Notes: generated by a model from the sequence alone, not told the origin. A DNA stretch of 64,000 nucleotides from Spisula solida (GCA_947247005.1 OX365949.1:20711130-20775129), one strand, 5' to 3'. Positions 35,201 through 46,300 are shown, counted from the first letter of the stretch. Numbers and translations: made by a program.

Positions 35201-38200
35201 AACAATCAAAGATAATGTAGCTGTATAAAGCACACCTTTAAAATCAAGTAAAAATAGATCTATTTAAATGTTGAAATATTTACATACAAGGTGAATAATA
35301 CAAAACTTGGGTTGATGGTCGAATGTGAGAAATACAGGCATTTAGCCATTTGATTTTATTATACAACCCGTTATTCACAACAATTCATTTGTGAGAACAG
35401 TTTGATATTTTGATTCAATTATGTCTCATAACTTTATGAGATAAAACATCTTAAATAAACTTAAATAACTGTACAGCTGTGCTTGTCTCTACAATTCAAG
35501 TGTATAGAGTTAGATTAATTTGCCTATCCAGCAATAAAATTAATAATAATTGTTCGGTGATTTTTCTTGAACAAAATTAAACAGCCTGTGCCTTCAAAAT
35601 TGGGAAATTTAGCGCAATTTGGAAATTATTAAATAAAAATTTTTGGGTTAAAATTGTTCATAAATTGCTATTTTCTACTGATAATACTCTAGTCATATGT
35701 GACAACCACTTTTGCATTTTTGAAAGTCCATTGTTTTGACTTTAAAACAGCTAGACTGTAGTTGCTTTGAAACCAGCGAGCACAAAAGGGGGAAAATATG
35801 CATACTTATTGGGAAAAAATTATTATTTTTTGGAAAAAATGGAGATTATTTTGCTAGGGGAAGGGGCCTATATTCGGCCCCAAAAATAGTCAAAAACAAT
35901 CACTGATTGTTGAAAAGTAATGTTTGTAAAACATGCATGCCCTCATGGATGCTCAATAATAGTTAGAAATGTTACAGGTTGAATGGCGCCCTTGACCTAC
36001 TGACCTCAAAATCAATAGGGGTCAACTACAGATGGTGACCAACATACCTTTAAAGTTTGAGGATACAGGGCCAAACTGTTCTTGGGTTATTGATCGGAAA
36101 TCATTGGGTTTATTGATTCATGTTAAAGGTCAAAGTGACCTTGACCGTTGACTTACTGACCTCAAAATCAATAGGGGTCATCTACTGTTCAACCTCCATG
36201 AAAACATTGAACTTCTTGGGCCAAACTGTTCTTAGGTTAAATTTGTACAGAAACCATTGTGTCTATATAATTCATGTTAAAAGTCAAAGTGACCTTGACC
36301 TAAGACCACAAAATCAATAGGGTTCATCTATTATTGATGACTTGAACCTCCATAAAAAGTCCTGAGCCAAAAACATTCTAAGGTAAATTGAAAAGAAACC
36401 ATTTCTTCTATTTACTCATGTTAAAGGCTCAAGTGACCTTTGACCTAATGATCTGACACTCAATAGGGTTCATCTAGTTGACTGTTGATGATCAACAAAA
36501 AAACAACATTGTCTTGAGTTTATTACAGCAAATTCCATAAAAAAGCTTCAACTTGAGATTCAACTCAGACTCAGTAACTCTTTTGAGCTTGAAATCTTAA
36601 TCAATTTAGAGTTTGAGAATTCTATTGAAGATGCTAATGCAGAAAACGCTGGCCATATGACAGTGGTTTCCGTTTACTATTTTGAGAATAATAATAATAA
36701 CGACTTTATTTATTATGGATTACGTATTTGACAGTTACATCAATTTTCAATATGGTCCTGACTATTGGATCAAGATCTAATGCACCAGTTAGGAAAATTG
36801 GCACCACGAATAGCTGAATAGGGAAAACATTATTGTATTTCTGGAAAGTTTTAAAAAGCATCCGACAATTAGACTGACAAAGGCCAAAAAAGCTGCCGGA
36901 CCAATTCAAATTTGCCAGACCATTGGAAAGAGAAAATTTATAAAACACACACAATTTTGGAAATATCTGACATTCTTTCTGTTCTAGATAAAAAAGTTAT
37001 CAGACATCACCGAGATACAATTGTTCAAAAAGTGAATATTAAGTATACAATTTGTTTTTCAACAATTACCGTAACCCAATTGTTCAGGTTATATCGACAG
37101 GAAGGTTTAATTTAAATTTATATTTTTCGTAAGCTAATAAGGTATTAAAATCTATAATAGCACCAGTCGACCCTTTGGAGGAACAAGGTTGTATCTTTCT
37201 ATATATACTATATAGTGAGATACAACCTTGTTGCACCAAAGGGATATGTCCCGGCCATTGGGGGGGGGGGGGGGGGGGGTAACTAAAAATATTTCAATCA
37301 AACATTTTAAAGGATGGTCTCATTAGAGTATAACTTTAAGATTTTAAAATTTAATACCATTAAGTGTTTACTATTAAATTCTTCTAGATACAATTAAAGT
37401 ACTATGTTAACATTAATATATAATATCAGTTTTAGGGTCAAGTGGGGATCACATGATTTTAGTCGTATTTAGTGATTACCATTCATAGTTTTATTATATC
37501 ATACATTAATAGTATTATAATACAATGTCACTCCAGAATAAAGTTTAATGCTCTTTGAAATCAATTGAAATTTTAAACTATTCTTGTAGCGAAATGATTA
37601 CAATGTCACAGAAAATCAGTACATCTGGTTCTCTACCGGCAAATGGATTCCACTCAAAAGACATTAGTAAATGGTTTTGATTTTAGCTAATAATTAAAGC
37701 ACACAAAATTTAAAGTGCCCCCATTGGACTTAAAAATATTTTTGTTACAAAAACAATTTTGGCGTTAAATGATATATTTTGGATGAGGTTACAGGACCTT
37801 CCCTATCATTTTGTGCTGAGCCAAGGCTTGAATTTGTGCTTGTAATATACTGATATCCATTCCACAAGAACTGTGAGCTAATAAGTTTATAAAGAAAAAA
37901 CAGCATGGTTATGATTATTGATAATTAATCTAAAAGGCTAATATTTGCACTTGTTCACACAACACAAGCCATATTAATCACTAAATTAACACATTACAGA
38001 CCAAAAGCACAGGTAACTGTATCATTAAATAAGAGTTAATTTTTTTTATATTTTTTACTCTTAATCAATGATACAGTTACCTGTGACCAAAAGTATATAA
38101 ACAACCATTGAGTCCATAGTGATTTAAAGAAACCACACTTGGGATTAATTTAAACTTTTATTAAAGGCACTCAGGGGGATTAAAAGCTGATTCTGACCTT

Positions 38201-41200
38201 GAAGGCACTGTGGTACCCCAGTACCTTCTGGCCGCCCCCACTCAGGGTAAGGGCCTTAATTGCATTTTTTTTTATTTTGGGACCAATAAATCAATTAATG
38301 CACAGTAAAGGTTTTGTGCTAAATAGTGCTTAGTTCTCCATTAATTCATGCAAAAACTAAGTACATAAAAACTTGAGTTGAAATTTTTTTAACAACTCTG
38401 CAAGTACCGTATTACAAAATAATCATCAATCAATGAATTTGTTTGATCGATTTTGCAACAGAATGCAATTTCATGTCTGTATTGACACTATAAGAGTAAT
38501 ACACTGAACAACCAGATCTCCAAGGCTTTGTACTTGTCATTTATTGCAATGATCAAACACTATATTGTGGTCCCAAGTATAACCACTGCTTGAAGCAAAC
38601 AATATTGTCACACAGACTCATTTGGGTTGCTATGAAGTAAATAATAAGCAAATTTTAGACATGTATAAAATACAGTGAAGCCTGTATTAGTGATTTATCC
38701 TAGTTTAACGTATAATTATTATATCGTCGCTGTTCTTCGAAAACCTCGTATATCAATTTTGGCTTCTTTTCAGGAGACGAAAAAAACTGAATAACTTTTT
38801 ACTAACAGTGAAAATTTATTTAATTCTTTGACACGAACATAGCGTTTGTAACTCCACTTTGAATGCACGTAAATGGACGTGTCGGCTGAGCAAAAGAAAA
38901 TCCATACTTTAACTTTTAACTCGATTATACGAGCTTTTCGTTCTTATTTTTTGTCAAATTTGTTCCATTTACCGTTATTCGACTTTTTCGCGGCATTATT
39001 CAGTTTTTTCGCATTACGTAATTGCGTTTTCTTAATCCTCGTATAATTTAAATTAGCCATTTATAGATATTTATATTGTTCAACGTTAAAATATTAAAGT
39101 GTTTCTACTTATCCGTTGTAATATACCATTACAGGTTAATTGTTTTGCATATTTGACGTAAGCGCAACCAAAAAACAACAAAACAATTTATTCGAAATTT
39201 TCGCAGACAAAAATGTGGCCCCATGAAAAAAATCAAGAATTTTCGCACAAGTACTAACTTTCTCGTTTGAGGGGCTATTTTTAGACTATCTTATCCGGCA
39301 TTTTCGCAGAAGACTTGTTACTGAATGGGCTTTCCGATGTGCGTATAATCGTTTTTGAGCCAAAACGTGTATACGAGGTTTTCGAAGAACAGCGACGATA
39401 TATTCAAAACAAAATGCTTCATATCAGCAGTCGAGAAAGGGAGATAATTTGGACAAACTGAAGGACAGAGTTACCTACTCATGTTTATGTCCTGGGGTCA
39501 TGAAGGTGAACAAGTATAAGCAAAGTATCAAATGAATATGACAATGCACTTGGAAGATATGAGGTTAAAAAACTTCGACCTAAACTTAAACATTTGCACT
39601 AATTTGAAAAGTGGAATAATTTCAACAAAATACTTGACAGAGTTACTTACCCCCGTGAAGGAGTTGGTTTCATAATGGTGAAAAATTATGCAAAGTATCA
39701 AAGGAATGTGACAATGCACTTTGAAGATATAAGAGGTTAAAAAACCTGTACCTTCACTTTAACATTTGTATTTCTAAGTCCAAAAGGGGGCATCATTTTA
39801 ACAAAGTGTTTGATAAAGTTACCTACGCCTGTGTAGAGGTCGGGGTCATGATGATGAACAAGTATGCGAAGTATCAAGCAATATGTCAAAGGACTTTGAA
39901 AATATATAAGAGGTTAAAAAAACATGTACTTAAACTTTAACATAAGCATGATGCCAGTACGCTCAGGTGACTGCAATAGCTCCGGGACCCTTATTCTAAT
40001 TTTTTTGGCCAATTGATGTGAAATCTGATTTTCAGACAAAATCTTATTAAGACTGACAAATATTATACAGTATCATCTACCAGAATATGTCTGAATGTCT
40101 GAAGTTGTATTTTGTCACAGTGATTGTTTTCCTTCTTTGTTTGCTACTCACAGGGTAATCGGTACATTCGAAAATATGATCCATTTTCCCAATTTCAAAG
40201 GCAATAAATTCCCAATCTGGCGCAAAAGCCATTCTATGTTAATTTATAAAGTCATAAAATGCTATTGTTTCTTGAAATTCTTCTCCATCTAAGGCAGATT
40301 GTAAATTATGGAGCCATTGACATCACTTGTATTTTTCACACCTCTGTGGTGTTTTAAGACCTTTATGGTGGGATAAAGTCTTGAAAGTAAATTAGCCTCA
40401 ATGAAAAAAAACTTTGGGCAAGCCAAAATAAACAGTGATGAACATTATCAAAAGTCAGGGAATTATGTAAGGGTTAAGACTTAGTTGAAATAAATGTGTT
40501 AATATTTTCCAGTAAGATTAACCTCCCTTTCAAGAATTCACTTTTACATACAAAATTCCCAATTTCAGTCAAAACAACGCGAATTTTCCCAATTTATCTG
40601 GTACCGGTACCTTTCCCAATCAGGCAAAAAAAATGCTGTGTCAATTAATTTATCTCTGCTTTCGGTCTAGTTCTGGATACAATAACTATAAATGGTGTTT
40701 TTATTTACACTGACGTGCCAACCTTTTATGAAATGGAATGATCATCGTCAAAGACGTTGGACTACTAATTCGGTCAGATAGATTTTCAGCCTTTGTCTGA
40801 CTCATTTTTGACACAACAGAAATCAAGCTCAATTTGCAGCACCTAGATTTTTGACACTTGAAGAAATCAAGCTCGATTTGCAGCACCAAGATTTTTGACA
40901 CTTGAATAAGCGCCATTTGAAGCACCAAGATTTTGACACTTGAAGAAATCAAGCTCAATTTGCAGCACCAAGATTTTTGACACTTGAAGAAATCAAGCTC
41001 AATTTGCAGCACCTAGATTTTTGACACTTGAAGAAATCAAGCTCAATTTGCAGCACCAAGATTTTTGACACTTGAAGAAATCAAGCTCGATTTGAAGCAC
41101 CAAGATTTTTGACACTTGAAGAAATCAAGCTCGATTTGAAGCACCAAGATTTTTGACACTTGAATAAGCGCCATTTGAAGCACCAAGATTTTTGACACTT

Positions 41201-42108
41201 GAAGAAATCAAGCTCAATTTGCAGCACCAAGATTTTTGACACTTGAAAAAATAAGCGCGATTTGAAGCGCCAAGATTTTGACACTTGAAGAAATCAAGCT
41301 CAATTTGCAGCACCAAGATTTTTGACACTTGAAGAAATCAAGCTCGATTTGAAGCACCTAGAATATAAGAACATGTATGTTTCATGATACATGGTACCAT
41401 CAACTTTAAGTACCGTATTACACTTTTTTACCAACTTACCTGACATAAGTATCTGTCCGAGGGTTGTCCTAACCTTTCTAGAACTTCGCTATCAGCCGGG
41501 AATCTATACACAAACAATGGATTGTAATTATAGTTTGCACGCATGAAACGTTCTCGTTCAGCTTTCTCATTTTCTGGTTTAATGGCAGCTAAAATTGGCA
41601 GTTTCTTTCTACGTTCATGGGCCCCTGGTTGTAAGCCTGTCGGTAACGTCACTGGAAGTCTACAACCAATAGAAGATCTAGGCGTCGTGTTAGAATGACA
41701 TGACTGGCAAACAGATGGTGTAGGTGTTGCAGTACGCCCAGATTTTGGCAGCTCTGGTAATTTTGTAACAGACACAAGGGAATGTTCACTTTGAGATGGT
41801 CGCACAGGTCTGTAGATAAACTTTATATTGCAATTACTCTCCGATTTGTCTGCTTTAAAATTTGTATGAGGATTAATTTGTCTGTGTATATCCATATCGC
41901 TATTTGTCCTGTTTTCATTTTCTATCGTCACGATGGAAGCCATTGAAACAAACTGTTTTTTAAACTTCAGTTTTTTCCCTTTCTTGCGTTTCTTCCCATT
42001 CTGTGACTTCTGTGGACCGCCGGCGGATAGTTGGTTGTATACAGGAGGTTTGTTCATGACTGGTTTCGACCGCTTGTCTGACATCACTGGCATCATCATT
42101 GAATACAT
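29022..42108 (-). CDS. MATCAP: KIAA0895/MATCAP-family tyrosine carboxypeptidase, four exons
   Basis: The spliced CDS (42108-41440, 32419-32143, 30469-30164, 29275-29022) is 1506 nt, 501 residues. All introns are GT-AG and phases match (0, 1, 1). Family members bind microtubules and remove the C-terminal tyrosine of alpha-tubulin. The basic, disordered N-terminus (KKRKKGKKLKFKKQ) suits microtubule binding. The family domain (formerly DUF1704) begins near YNYNPLFVYRFPA (exon 1 end). The zinc motif HEIGTH is residues 313-318, with E314 the likely catalytic base. NPTEEGLASLHS (345 on) supplies the conserved downstream glutamates, one of them the presumed third zinc ligand. The C-terminus (FTKDQVYLEGALQLL, then DFHLLVKLGKISWEDID) is typical. 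The first ATG after an in-frame TGA is at 42108; a cluster of nearby Met codons (up to MSDKRSK) leaves the exact start open. Length is near the human paralogues (about 470-520). Invertebrate, so it cannot be assigned to MATCAP1 or MATCAP2. Confidence 0.9.
30164..30469 (-). CDS. MATCAP: MATCAP-like exon 3 (second zinc His, TEEGL motif)
   Basis: Begins GG|ACC CAT TAC, completing HEIGTHY, then ANPTEEGLASLHSVLLRKDP, LLYYVAYKSTFMSLKELFRD and RWDYCIRAKRGQGDTSLP|G. Acceptor TTTCAG, donor CCAG|GTAAAT. This is the most conserved part of the family. Confidence 0.92.
31062..31210 (+). mobile_element. tRNA-derived SINE (MATCAP intron 2)
   Basis: CCCAGTGGTTAGCGCGCTTG (A box, from 31068) and GGGTTCAAATCGG (B box, 31108-31120) head the element. 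The body TTTCAGCGGAAAGCTGACTG and GGCTCGGCAC follows. No closed cloverleaf. Confidence 0.5.
31370..31428. repeat. 24-bp unit in three copies running into the MITE terminus
   Basis: TACCTGCAAGTATGCTAATG plus CACC occurs three times head to tail. The third copy is continuous with the TIR of the MITE at 31423. So TGCACC, the first six bases of the element, also ends the other two units. Confidence 0.8.
31423..31776. mobile_element. PIF/Harbinger-like MITE, copy 2 (354 bp, TAA target duplication; MATCAP intron 2)
   Basis: Same TIR as at 10247 (TGCACCAGTCAATATTATGC). TAA lies at 31420-31422 and again at 31777-31779. The middle is longer than in copy 1. A 24-bp unit that includes the flanking TAA and first six TIR bases is triplicated just to the left. 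Confidence 0.75.
32143..32419 (-). CDS. MATCAP: MATCAP-like exon 2 (ends inside the zinc motif)
   Basis: 92 codons plus one base, from AIHIMQHALKKYGTYEKFEE to ...EYWVEGLLRHEI|G. The donor is ATTG|GTAAAT and the acceptor TTTCAG. It carries the family signature MTRVKGKPMLNV. The His and Glu of HEIGTH (313, 314) are encoded here and the second His in exon 3. Confidence 0.9.
32550..32660. repeat. Fragment of a GACGGACG-ended repeat (MATCAP intron 1)
   Basis: TTTTGACGGACGATGGCAAA, then CCTCAAGTCCCCT, matches the end of the repeat at 48450-48630 in order and spacing. Confidence 0.4.
34539..34602 (-). mobile_element. tRNA-derived SINE head (intron 1)
   Basis: On the - strand GGTGGCCCAGTGGTTCAAGT (A box) and GTGGGTTCAATCATAGG (B box) are spaced as in a tRNA, but the acceptor stem is unpaired. 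A SINE remnant, with a (CT)n microsatellite nearby at about 34770. Confidence 0.5.
35985..36480. repeat. About 150-bp tandem repeat (GACCTCAAAATCAATAGGGG family, intron 1)
   Basis: Three to four units share TGACCTCAAAATCAATAGGG, GTTCATCTA, GGGCCAAACTGTTCTT and TCAAAGTGACCTTGACC. A related fragment is at 26040. No coding potential. Confidence 0.65.
37171..37243. repeat. 73-bp hairpin with microRNA-precursor-like shape (intron 1)
   Basis: CCCTTTGGAGGAACAAGGTT, continuing GTATCT, pairs with AGATACAACCTTGTTGCACC, continuing AAAGGG, with two small bulges and a short AT loop. Sits within the MATCAP intron. A small MITE is equally possible. Confidence 0.55.
37261..37280. repeat. Poly-G run
   Basis: Twenty consecutive G directly follow CCGGCCATTG, within MATCAP intron 1. 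Likely unstable and hard to sequence exactly. Confidence 0.85.
38008..38085. repeat. Near-perfect hairpin (intron 1)
   Basis: CACAGGTAACTGTATCATT at 38008 pairs with AATGATACAGTTACCTGTG at 38067-38085, and the inner AAGAGTTAA / ACTCTTAAT extends the stem. The loop is T-rich. Could be a short MITE or a microRNA-like foldback. Confidence 0.65.
38721..39401. mobile_element. 680-bp element with perfect 32-bp TIR (intron 1)
   Basis: The left 32 bp (38721-38752, beginning ATATCGTCGCTGTTCTTCGA) are exactly inverted at 39370-39401. The bases at the ends allow a TA target duplication, as for Tc1/mariner or pogo. The perfect TIRs suggest a fairly recent insertion. No transposase ORF. Confidence 0.7.
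39440..39960. repeat. About 180-bp tandem repeat, three diverged units (intron 1)
   Basis: Units share GTTACCTAC..., GGGGTCATGAWGGTGAACAA, GCAAAGTATCAA, TGACAATGCACTT and GAAGATATAAGAGGTTAAAA, beginning near 39467, 39640 and 39820. Mollusc-type intergenic repeat without ORF. Confidence 0.65.
40815..41365. repeat. 43-bp minisatellite in MATCAP intron 1, next to the exon 1 donor
   Basis: About 13 units of AGCACCAAGATTTTTGACAC plus TTGAAGAAATCAAGCTCGATTTG, with a 37-bp variant (TTGAATAAGCGCCATTTG) occurring twice. It ends about 75 bp from the splice donor. ORFs of 67-103 codons on the - strand (KILVLQIELDFFKCQ) only reflect the repeat and are intronic. Confidence 0.9.
41440..42108 (-). CDS. MATCAP: MATCAP-like exon 1 (start codon, disordered N-terminus)
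   Basis: Encodes residues 1-223 and ends ...SDRYLCQ before GTAAGT (phase 0). A TGA lies in frame 27 bp upstream of the ATG. It is rich in Lys/Pro/Ser, with only the last 40 residues (RERFMRANYNYNP onward) in the conserved domain. A GTG seven bases upstream is not used as a start in animals. Confidence 0.88.
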
Positions 42109-42870
42109 GACAAGCACGCAAATTTCAATAATTCATTGATGAAGTTAATTTAATAATTTAATTCAAGTTTTAAGTTCGTCCAAGAGATTAGGATGTTTAA
42201 TGCAGCAAAGTTAAATTTTCCGTAAATGTAGCCATAGCCGACATATATGTATACAGGCAATGTTTAAGTTCTATGGCTCACATATGATCTTCAAAAATTA
42301 TTCCACATTCATGATCCAATTAACTGATAAATCCCTCAACTTCAACAAAACTAATGTCGCATTTTAAATTTGATTTTAATTAAAATAAGCATAATTCTAG
42401 ATCTTGTTAAAGGAATTTCAAATACTTCAAAATAATTTCAAATAACACAGGATCTCTGTTATCGTCTAGAACCCGCTAATGTGTAAACGTCGCATGTGTT
42501 ATTGCAGTATTGGGTTTATCCGCGCACTATTCCACTTGGTTAGTTGACACTGCACTGTAATCGAAGTTCAATAAGTTTAACAATCGATAATCTTTTAGTA
42601 AATAATGTGTTCATATTAAATTTCACAGTTTTTTACAGTTTAAAGCACAAGATTCCAATAAATGACAAATGATTCGTTAATTAAATGCTAGAAGTTATTA
42701 AAAATCGAGGATTTTATCGCGGCCCTGGCAACTGTCATTGGTAAACGGTGCAGTATTTTTTATGTCCCGTTCAATTAGTCCTACCATGAGATATCGATAC
42801 TCACAGTGGCAATAATGTATAAACACTCAACATGATAAGAACGTTTTATTACCAGAGCTATTTAAGCATT

Positions 42871-43065
42871 AAATTTATTTTCTGTCGGTTAAGCGAAGCG
42901 CATAAGACTGAAAATGCTTTCCTGTGATTGGTTAAGATCTTCTGATTGCACGAATCAGGACTTGTTATGTTGGTAACCATAGCGCACGAGTTGTCGTGCG
43001 CAGTGATTGAAGGTATGTGGTCATTCAGCTTTGGGCACTTAGAGCTTACAAGACGTATAATTTTT
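42871..43065. repeat. Direct repeat A1 of the split-repeat element
   Basis: Starts AAATTTATTTTCTGTCGGTT and ends CTTACAAGACGTATAATTTTT. It contains an inverted CCAAT (TGATTGG), GTTGGTAACCATAGC and the palindrome GCGCACGAGTTGTCGTGCGC. The partner is 47570-47764. Confidence 0.9.
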
Positions 43066-43436
43066 CGTGGATAGTGAGACCACACCTAACGCAGTTATTC
43101 AGCAGACGTTATGTTTAGTGTTAGAACAATTGGACTCAGTAAAAATAGTGTTTCGATTAACATTATGGACGATTCAGTTGAAATTCGAGACTGTCTTAGT
43201 CAGCCAGTTTGACGAACAGCTACGCACTTGACTATGGAGTGCTGACAGTGCAAACGTTCCATTTATCCTGTTGGGGAGAATTCTACAGAAGAACCCGTTC
43301 GGGCCAGATATTGCATGCCTACCATGAGACGTGGACAAGAAACCACTTAATATGGCGAGAGTTTTGCATGGCCGTGTTGGACGATTTCCATAAGCAGAAC
43401 GAGTCGATGTAGATGAATAAACACCCGCACTGCAGA

Positions 43437-43526
43437 ATGGAAGATGAGTATTTTACGTGTTTTATTGTTTTGATAGTTGTGGTATTGATTTACGCACGAA
43501 TATTTCGTCCAAAGAAATCTGTTTAA
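43437..43526 (+). CDS. Possible 29-residue single-pass membrane micropeptide (doubtful)
   Basis: ATG to TAA encodes MEDEYFTCFIVLIVVVLIYA and a short basic tail (RIFRPKKSV). That is an acidic N-terminus, one 15-residue hydrophobic run and a positively charged C-terminus. The Kozak context (CAGAATGG) is strong. It lies in the left interior of the split-repeat element, 370 bp after A1. No family is recognised. Frames this short arise by chance often, so this is reported only as a candidate. Confidence 0.2.
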   Translation: MEDEYFTCFIVLIVVVLIYARIFRPKKSV

Positions 43527-43931
43527 AGTCTCGGTAGTTTTACACATCTAGATTGATTGGCTTTTTACTTAATTGTAAGAAATGTTTGCATTTAAAATCT
43601 TTTTAGATACGTTGCGACCAAGTATAGATATGAATACTATCATAATCTCTGTCATCCGTATGGGTTTAAAATGGAAATATTTACTAGCTTTGTACATGAA
43701 CATACAGAAATGTTGGCTAAATATATGACATAATGTTTTATACTGCTTTTGATACTTTATAACAGGTGCTGCACGTGGAAAGTAGATTTTGGTATGTAAA
43801 CACTGATGGGTAGGAAAATACAAATGTCATACTTATTTATGTTCTACCCAATTGATTTGATAATCGAAAAGATAATATATTTGTTAAAAGATTTCGACCT
43901 AAAATTGATTATTTACTAAGATATGCCACTG

Positions 43932-44144
43932 TATAATCCAGTTAGAATCTGGTGACAGTGAGGGGTTCGTTTGTGTACACAGAAGATTGGAACCATGGTC
44001 TGGATAGGTAGTGCGAATATAGTGTGTTGGTTTAGCATTGAATATAATTTTATGGCTGTCTGTTTAAGCCTTTATAATTGGTTTTACACCGTAATAATGG
44101 ACCTGACCGCTGCGTCACTGTATTATTACCCTGACTGAACTATA
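43932..44144. mobile_element. MITE inside the split-repeat element, copy 1 (family of 11507-11857)
   Basis: Starts TATAATCCAGTTAGAATCTG and ends CTGACTGAACTATA. The subterminal GTGACAGTGA, TGTACACAGAAGATT and CGTCACTGTATTATTACC match the element at 11507 in inverted order. Confidence 0.55.
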
Positions 44145-44385
44145 TGTATATTGTTTATACTGTATTAGAATGTCAGTCACGGACATGCTGACAGAATACT
44201 AGTACGATGTGTAATTCAGTTGCATATATCTGATTGGCAAATTCAAATGTGCCACATACATTTATTTACAATGAGAATTGTTAATAGCTCATGCTCCATG
44301 CTAGAGCACTTAGATTAACTGTTCGTGTTAATTAATGGATAACTCAGTTGAAATGATAGCTATTGTTGGTGTACATGATCTTTGT

Positions 44386-44522
44386 AGAAATGATTCACGT
44401 TTCAATAAGTCATACAGTGATCGAAATCATGGGTGCTTTTGCTCGCGGTGGGTCATAAATTTTGAAATGTATAGTATCCCAATAAGTCATACAGTGGTTT
44501 TGTTTATACGCTATGGGAACTA
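44386..44522 (-). repeat. Dispersed repeat, inverse copy of 15657-15800
   Basis: Read on the - strand it gives ATAGCGTATAAACAAAACCA, CTGTATGACTTATTGGGATA, GCGAGCAAAAGCA and CACTGTATGACTTATTG, in the same order as the copy near 15.7 kb. Confidence 0.55.
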
Positions 44523-44912
44523 ATGTGCAAATGTAGTCTTGTTTAGATGAAGGGAGGACACAAGGTAAATTTAGAAAACTGACAAATCAAGAGTTCTTGT
44601 ATTAGTAAGGACCGTTGTTGGTAATATACCAACTTTGAATTAAATATTGGAAATTGAAGGTGGTAGAGTTATCGACAATGTTATTGGCTATTGGCACACC
44701 TACGAATGGTGAAAGTTAGAATCGGTATGATCGGTATAATCGGATCGAAGTGGGTAACGGTTGTTGGACGGGTAGCATTGACTGAGTAATTTTCTGAGAA
44801 AAGAATTACCTGATGCGAGGAACAATTTTGTTTTGGTAGATTATAAGTGATAGCATTGATATGGTTACGTTTGAACTGTTTCAAGTTTTAACCAAGTAAT
44901 GCACGATATGAA

Positions 44913-44998
44913 ACGGCGTGGCTGCCTTTAGAATTGCTAGACATTGAATAGTATGTCTAGGCTGACAAGCCTTGATAATATGTGTGGACATGGTATAT
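44913..44998. repeat. Hairpin-bearing repeat motif, copy 1
   Basis: GGCGTGGCTGCCTTTAGAAT, then CTAGACATTGAATAGTATGTCTAG (8-bp stem, 8-base loop), then GCTGACAAGCCTTGATAATA. The same block recurs at about 45816, 46081 and 46361. Confidence 0.7.
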
Positions 44999-45289
44999 AT
45001 ACCGTCGAAATGTTAGTAGTTCATATTATAAAAATCATAAATACATAAGCTTAATGCATATAAATGGGCATTTATGTCATAATTCCTTGTCATGGAATAT
45101 TTTGTTTAGGCTTGCAGGCCTTGATAATATGTGTACCGGTAGACACTGAAATGATAAGCTTGTTTACGTATTTGTTTATAAGTTATAAAATATTTGTTAT
45201 AAATTTGACTTTAACTTGGCATGGTATAAATACGATCTTATGTTAAGGTGTTTACTAAATTTAAATTCAATTTGGCATGTTAATTTAAC

Positions 45290-45496
45290 TATAATCCAGT
45301 TAGGATCTGGTGACAGTGACGTAGCTGTTTATATGTACACATAAGATTACAAGTATTGCCAGTATAGGTAGTGCGAATATAGTTTGTTAGTTTAGCAATG
45401 AAAATATTGCTGTCTGTTTTAGCATTTATGTTGGTTTTACACCGTAATAGTGGACCCGACCGCCGCGTCACTGTATTATTACCCTGACTGTGCTAT
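45290..45496. mobile_element. MITE inside the split-repeat element, copy 2
   Basis: TATAATCCAGTTAGGATCTG at the left and CTGACTGTGCTATA at the right. It shares GGTAGTGCGAATATAGT and GGTTTTACACCGTAATA with the copy at 43932. Confidence 0.55.
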
Positions 45497-45799
45497 AGTA
45501 ATCAGCAATTTTTATGTATTGCACGTGTTTTGCTTGTTTTTGAGCATTATTTCTAAGCGGACAAAACTTCGATGACGTGTTTAAGCATAGCACATTTACA
45601 GTTGAAATTATTTCAAAATCAATATACTTAGCCAGGATAGCAATATTATTACATACAATCATGTACTTAGTTGCTATACAATGAATATAATGTTCGGCTG
45701 ACAAGTCGGGATATTAGTTATAACATGTTATGGTGCAATATGCTAACTTCTAACATATGTTTTCGTTTAAACTAATTGTTTTAATCAGTAATGGACAAT

Positions 45800-46300
45800 A
45801 AGCATGTTTATGAATTGGCGTGGCTGCCTTTAGAATTGCTAGACATTGAGTAGAATGTCTAGGCTGACAAGCCTTGATAATATGTGTGACATGGTATAGT
45901 TCAGGTTGACAAGTCTTGATTATATGTGTGACATGGTATAGTTCAGGTTGACAAGTCTTGGTGATATGTGTGACATGGTATAGTTCAGGTTGACAAGTCT
46001 TGATAATATGTGTGACATGGTATAGTTCAGGTTGACAATTATTGATAATATGTGTGACATGGTTAAGCATGTTTATGAATTGGCGTGGCTGCCTTTAGAA
46101 TTGCTAGACATTGAGTAGAATGTCTAGGCTGACAAGCCTTGATAATATGTGTGACATGGTATAGTTCAGGTTGACAAGTCTTGATTATATGTGTGACATG
46201 GTATAGTTCAGGTTGACAAGTCTTGGTGATATGTGTGACATGGTATAGTTCAGGTTGACAAGTCGTGATAATATGTTATGGTATAAATGATTCGTGTGTA
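45800..46300. repeat. 42-bp minisatellite plus a duplicated about 200-bp block
   Basis: TTCAGGTTGACAAGTCTTGA, then TAATATGTGTGACATGGTATAG (42 bp), is repeated four to five times, twice over. The block beginning AAGCATGTTTATGAATTGGC at 45800 recurs at 46065. Because 42 is a multiple of three, a - strand frame of 106 codons (HVTHIIKTCQPELY) stays open; it is not taken as a gene. Confidence 0.8.

Noticed and set aside
40701..41328. Cys-rich repeat proteins on the - strand
   Set aside because: Translation of the 43-bp intronic minisatellite in several frames; no start or splice support.
45750..46070. 106-codon repeat ORF (HVTHIIKTCQPELY)
   Set aside because: By-product of a 42-bp minisatellite.
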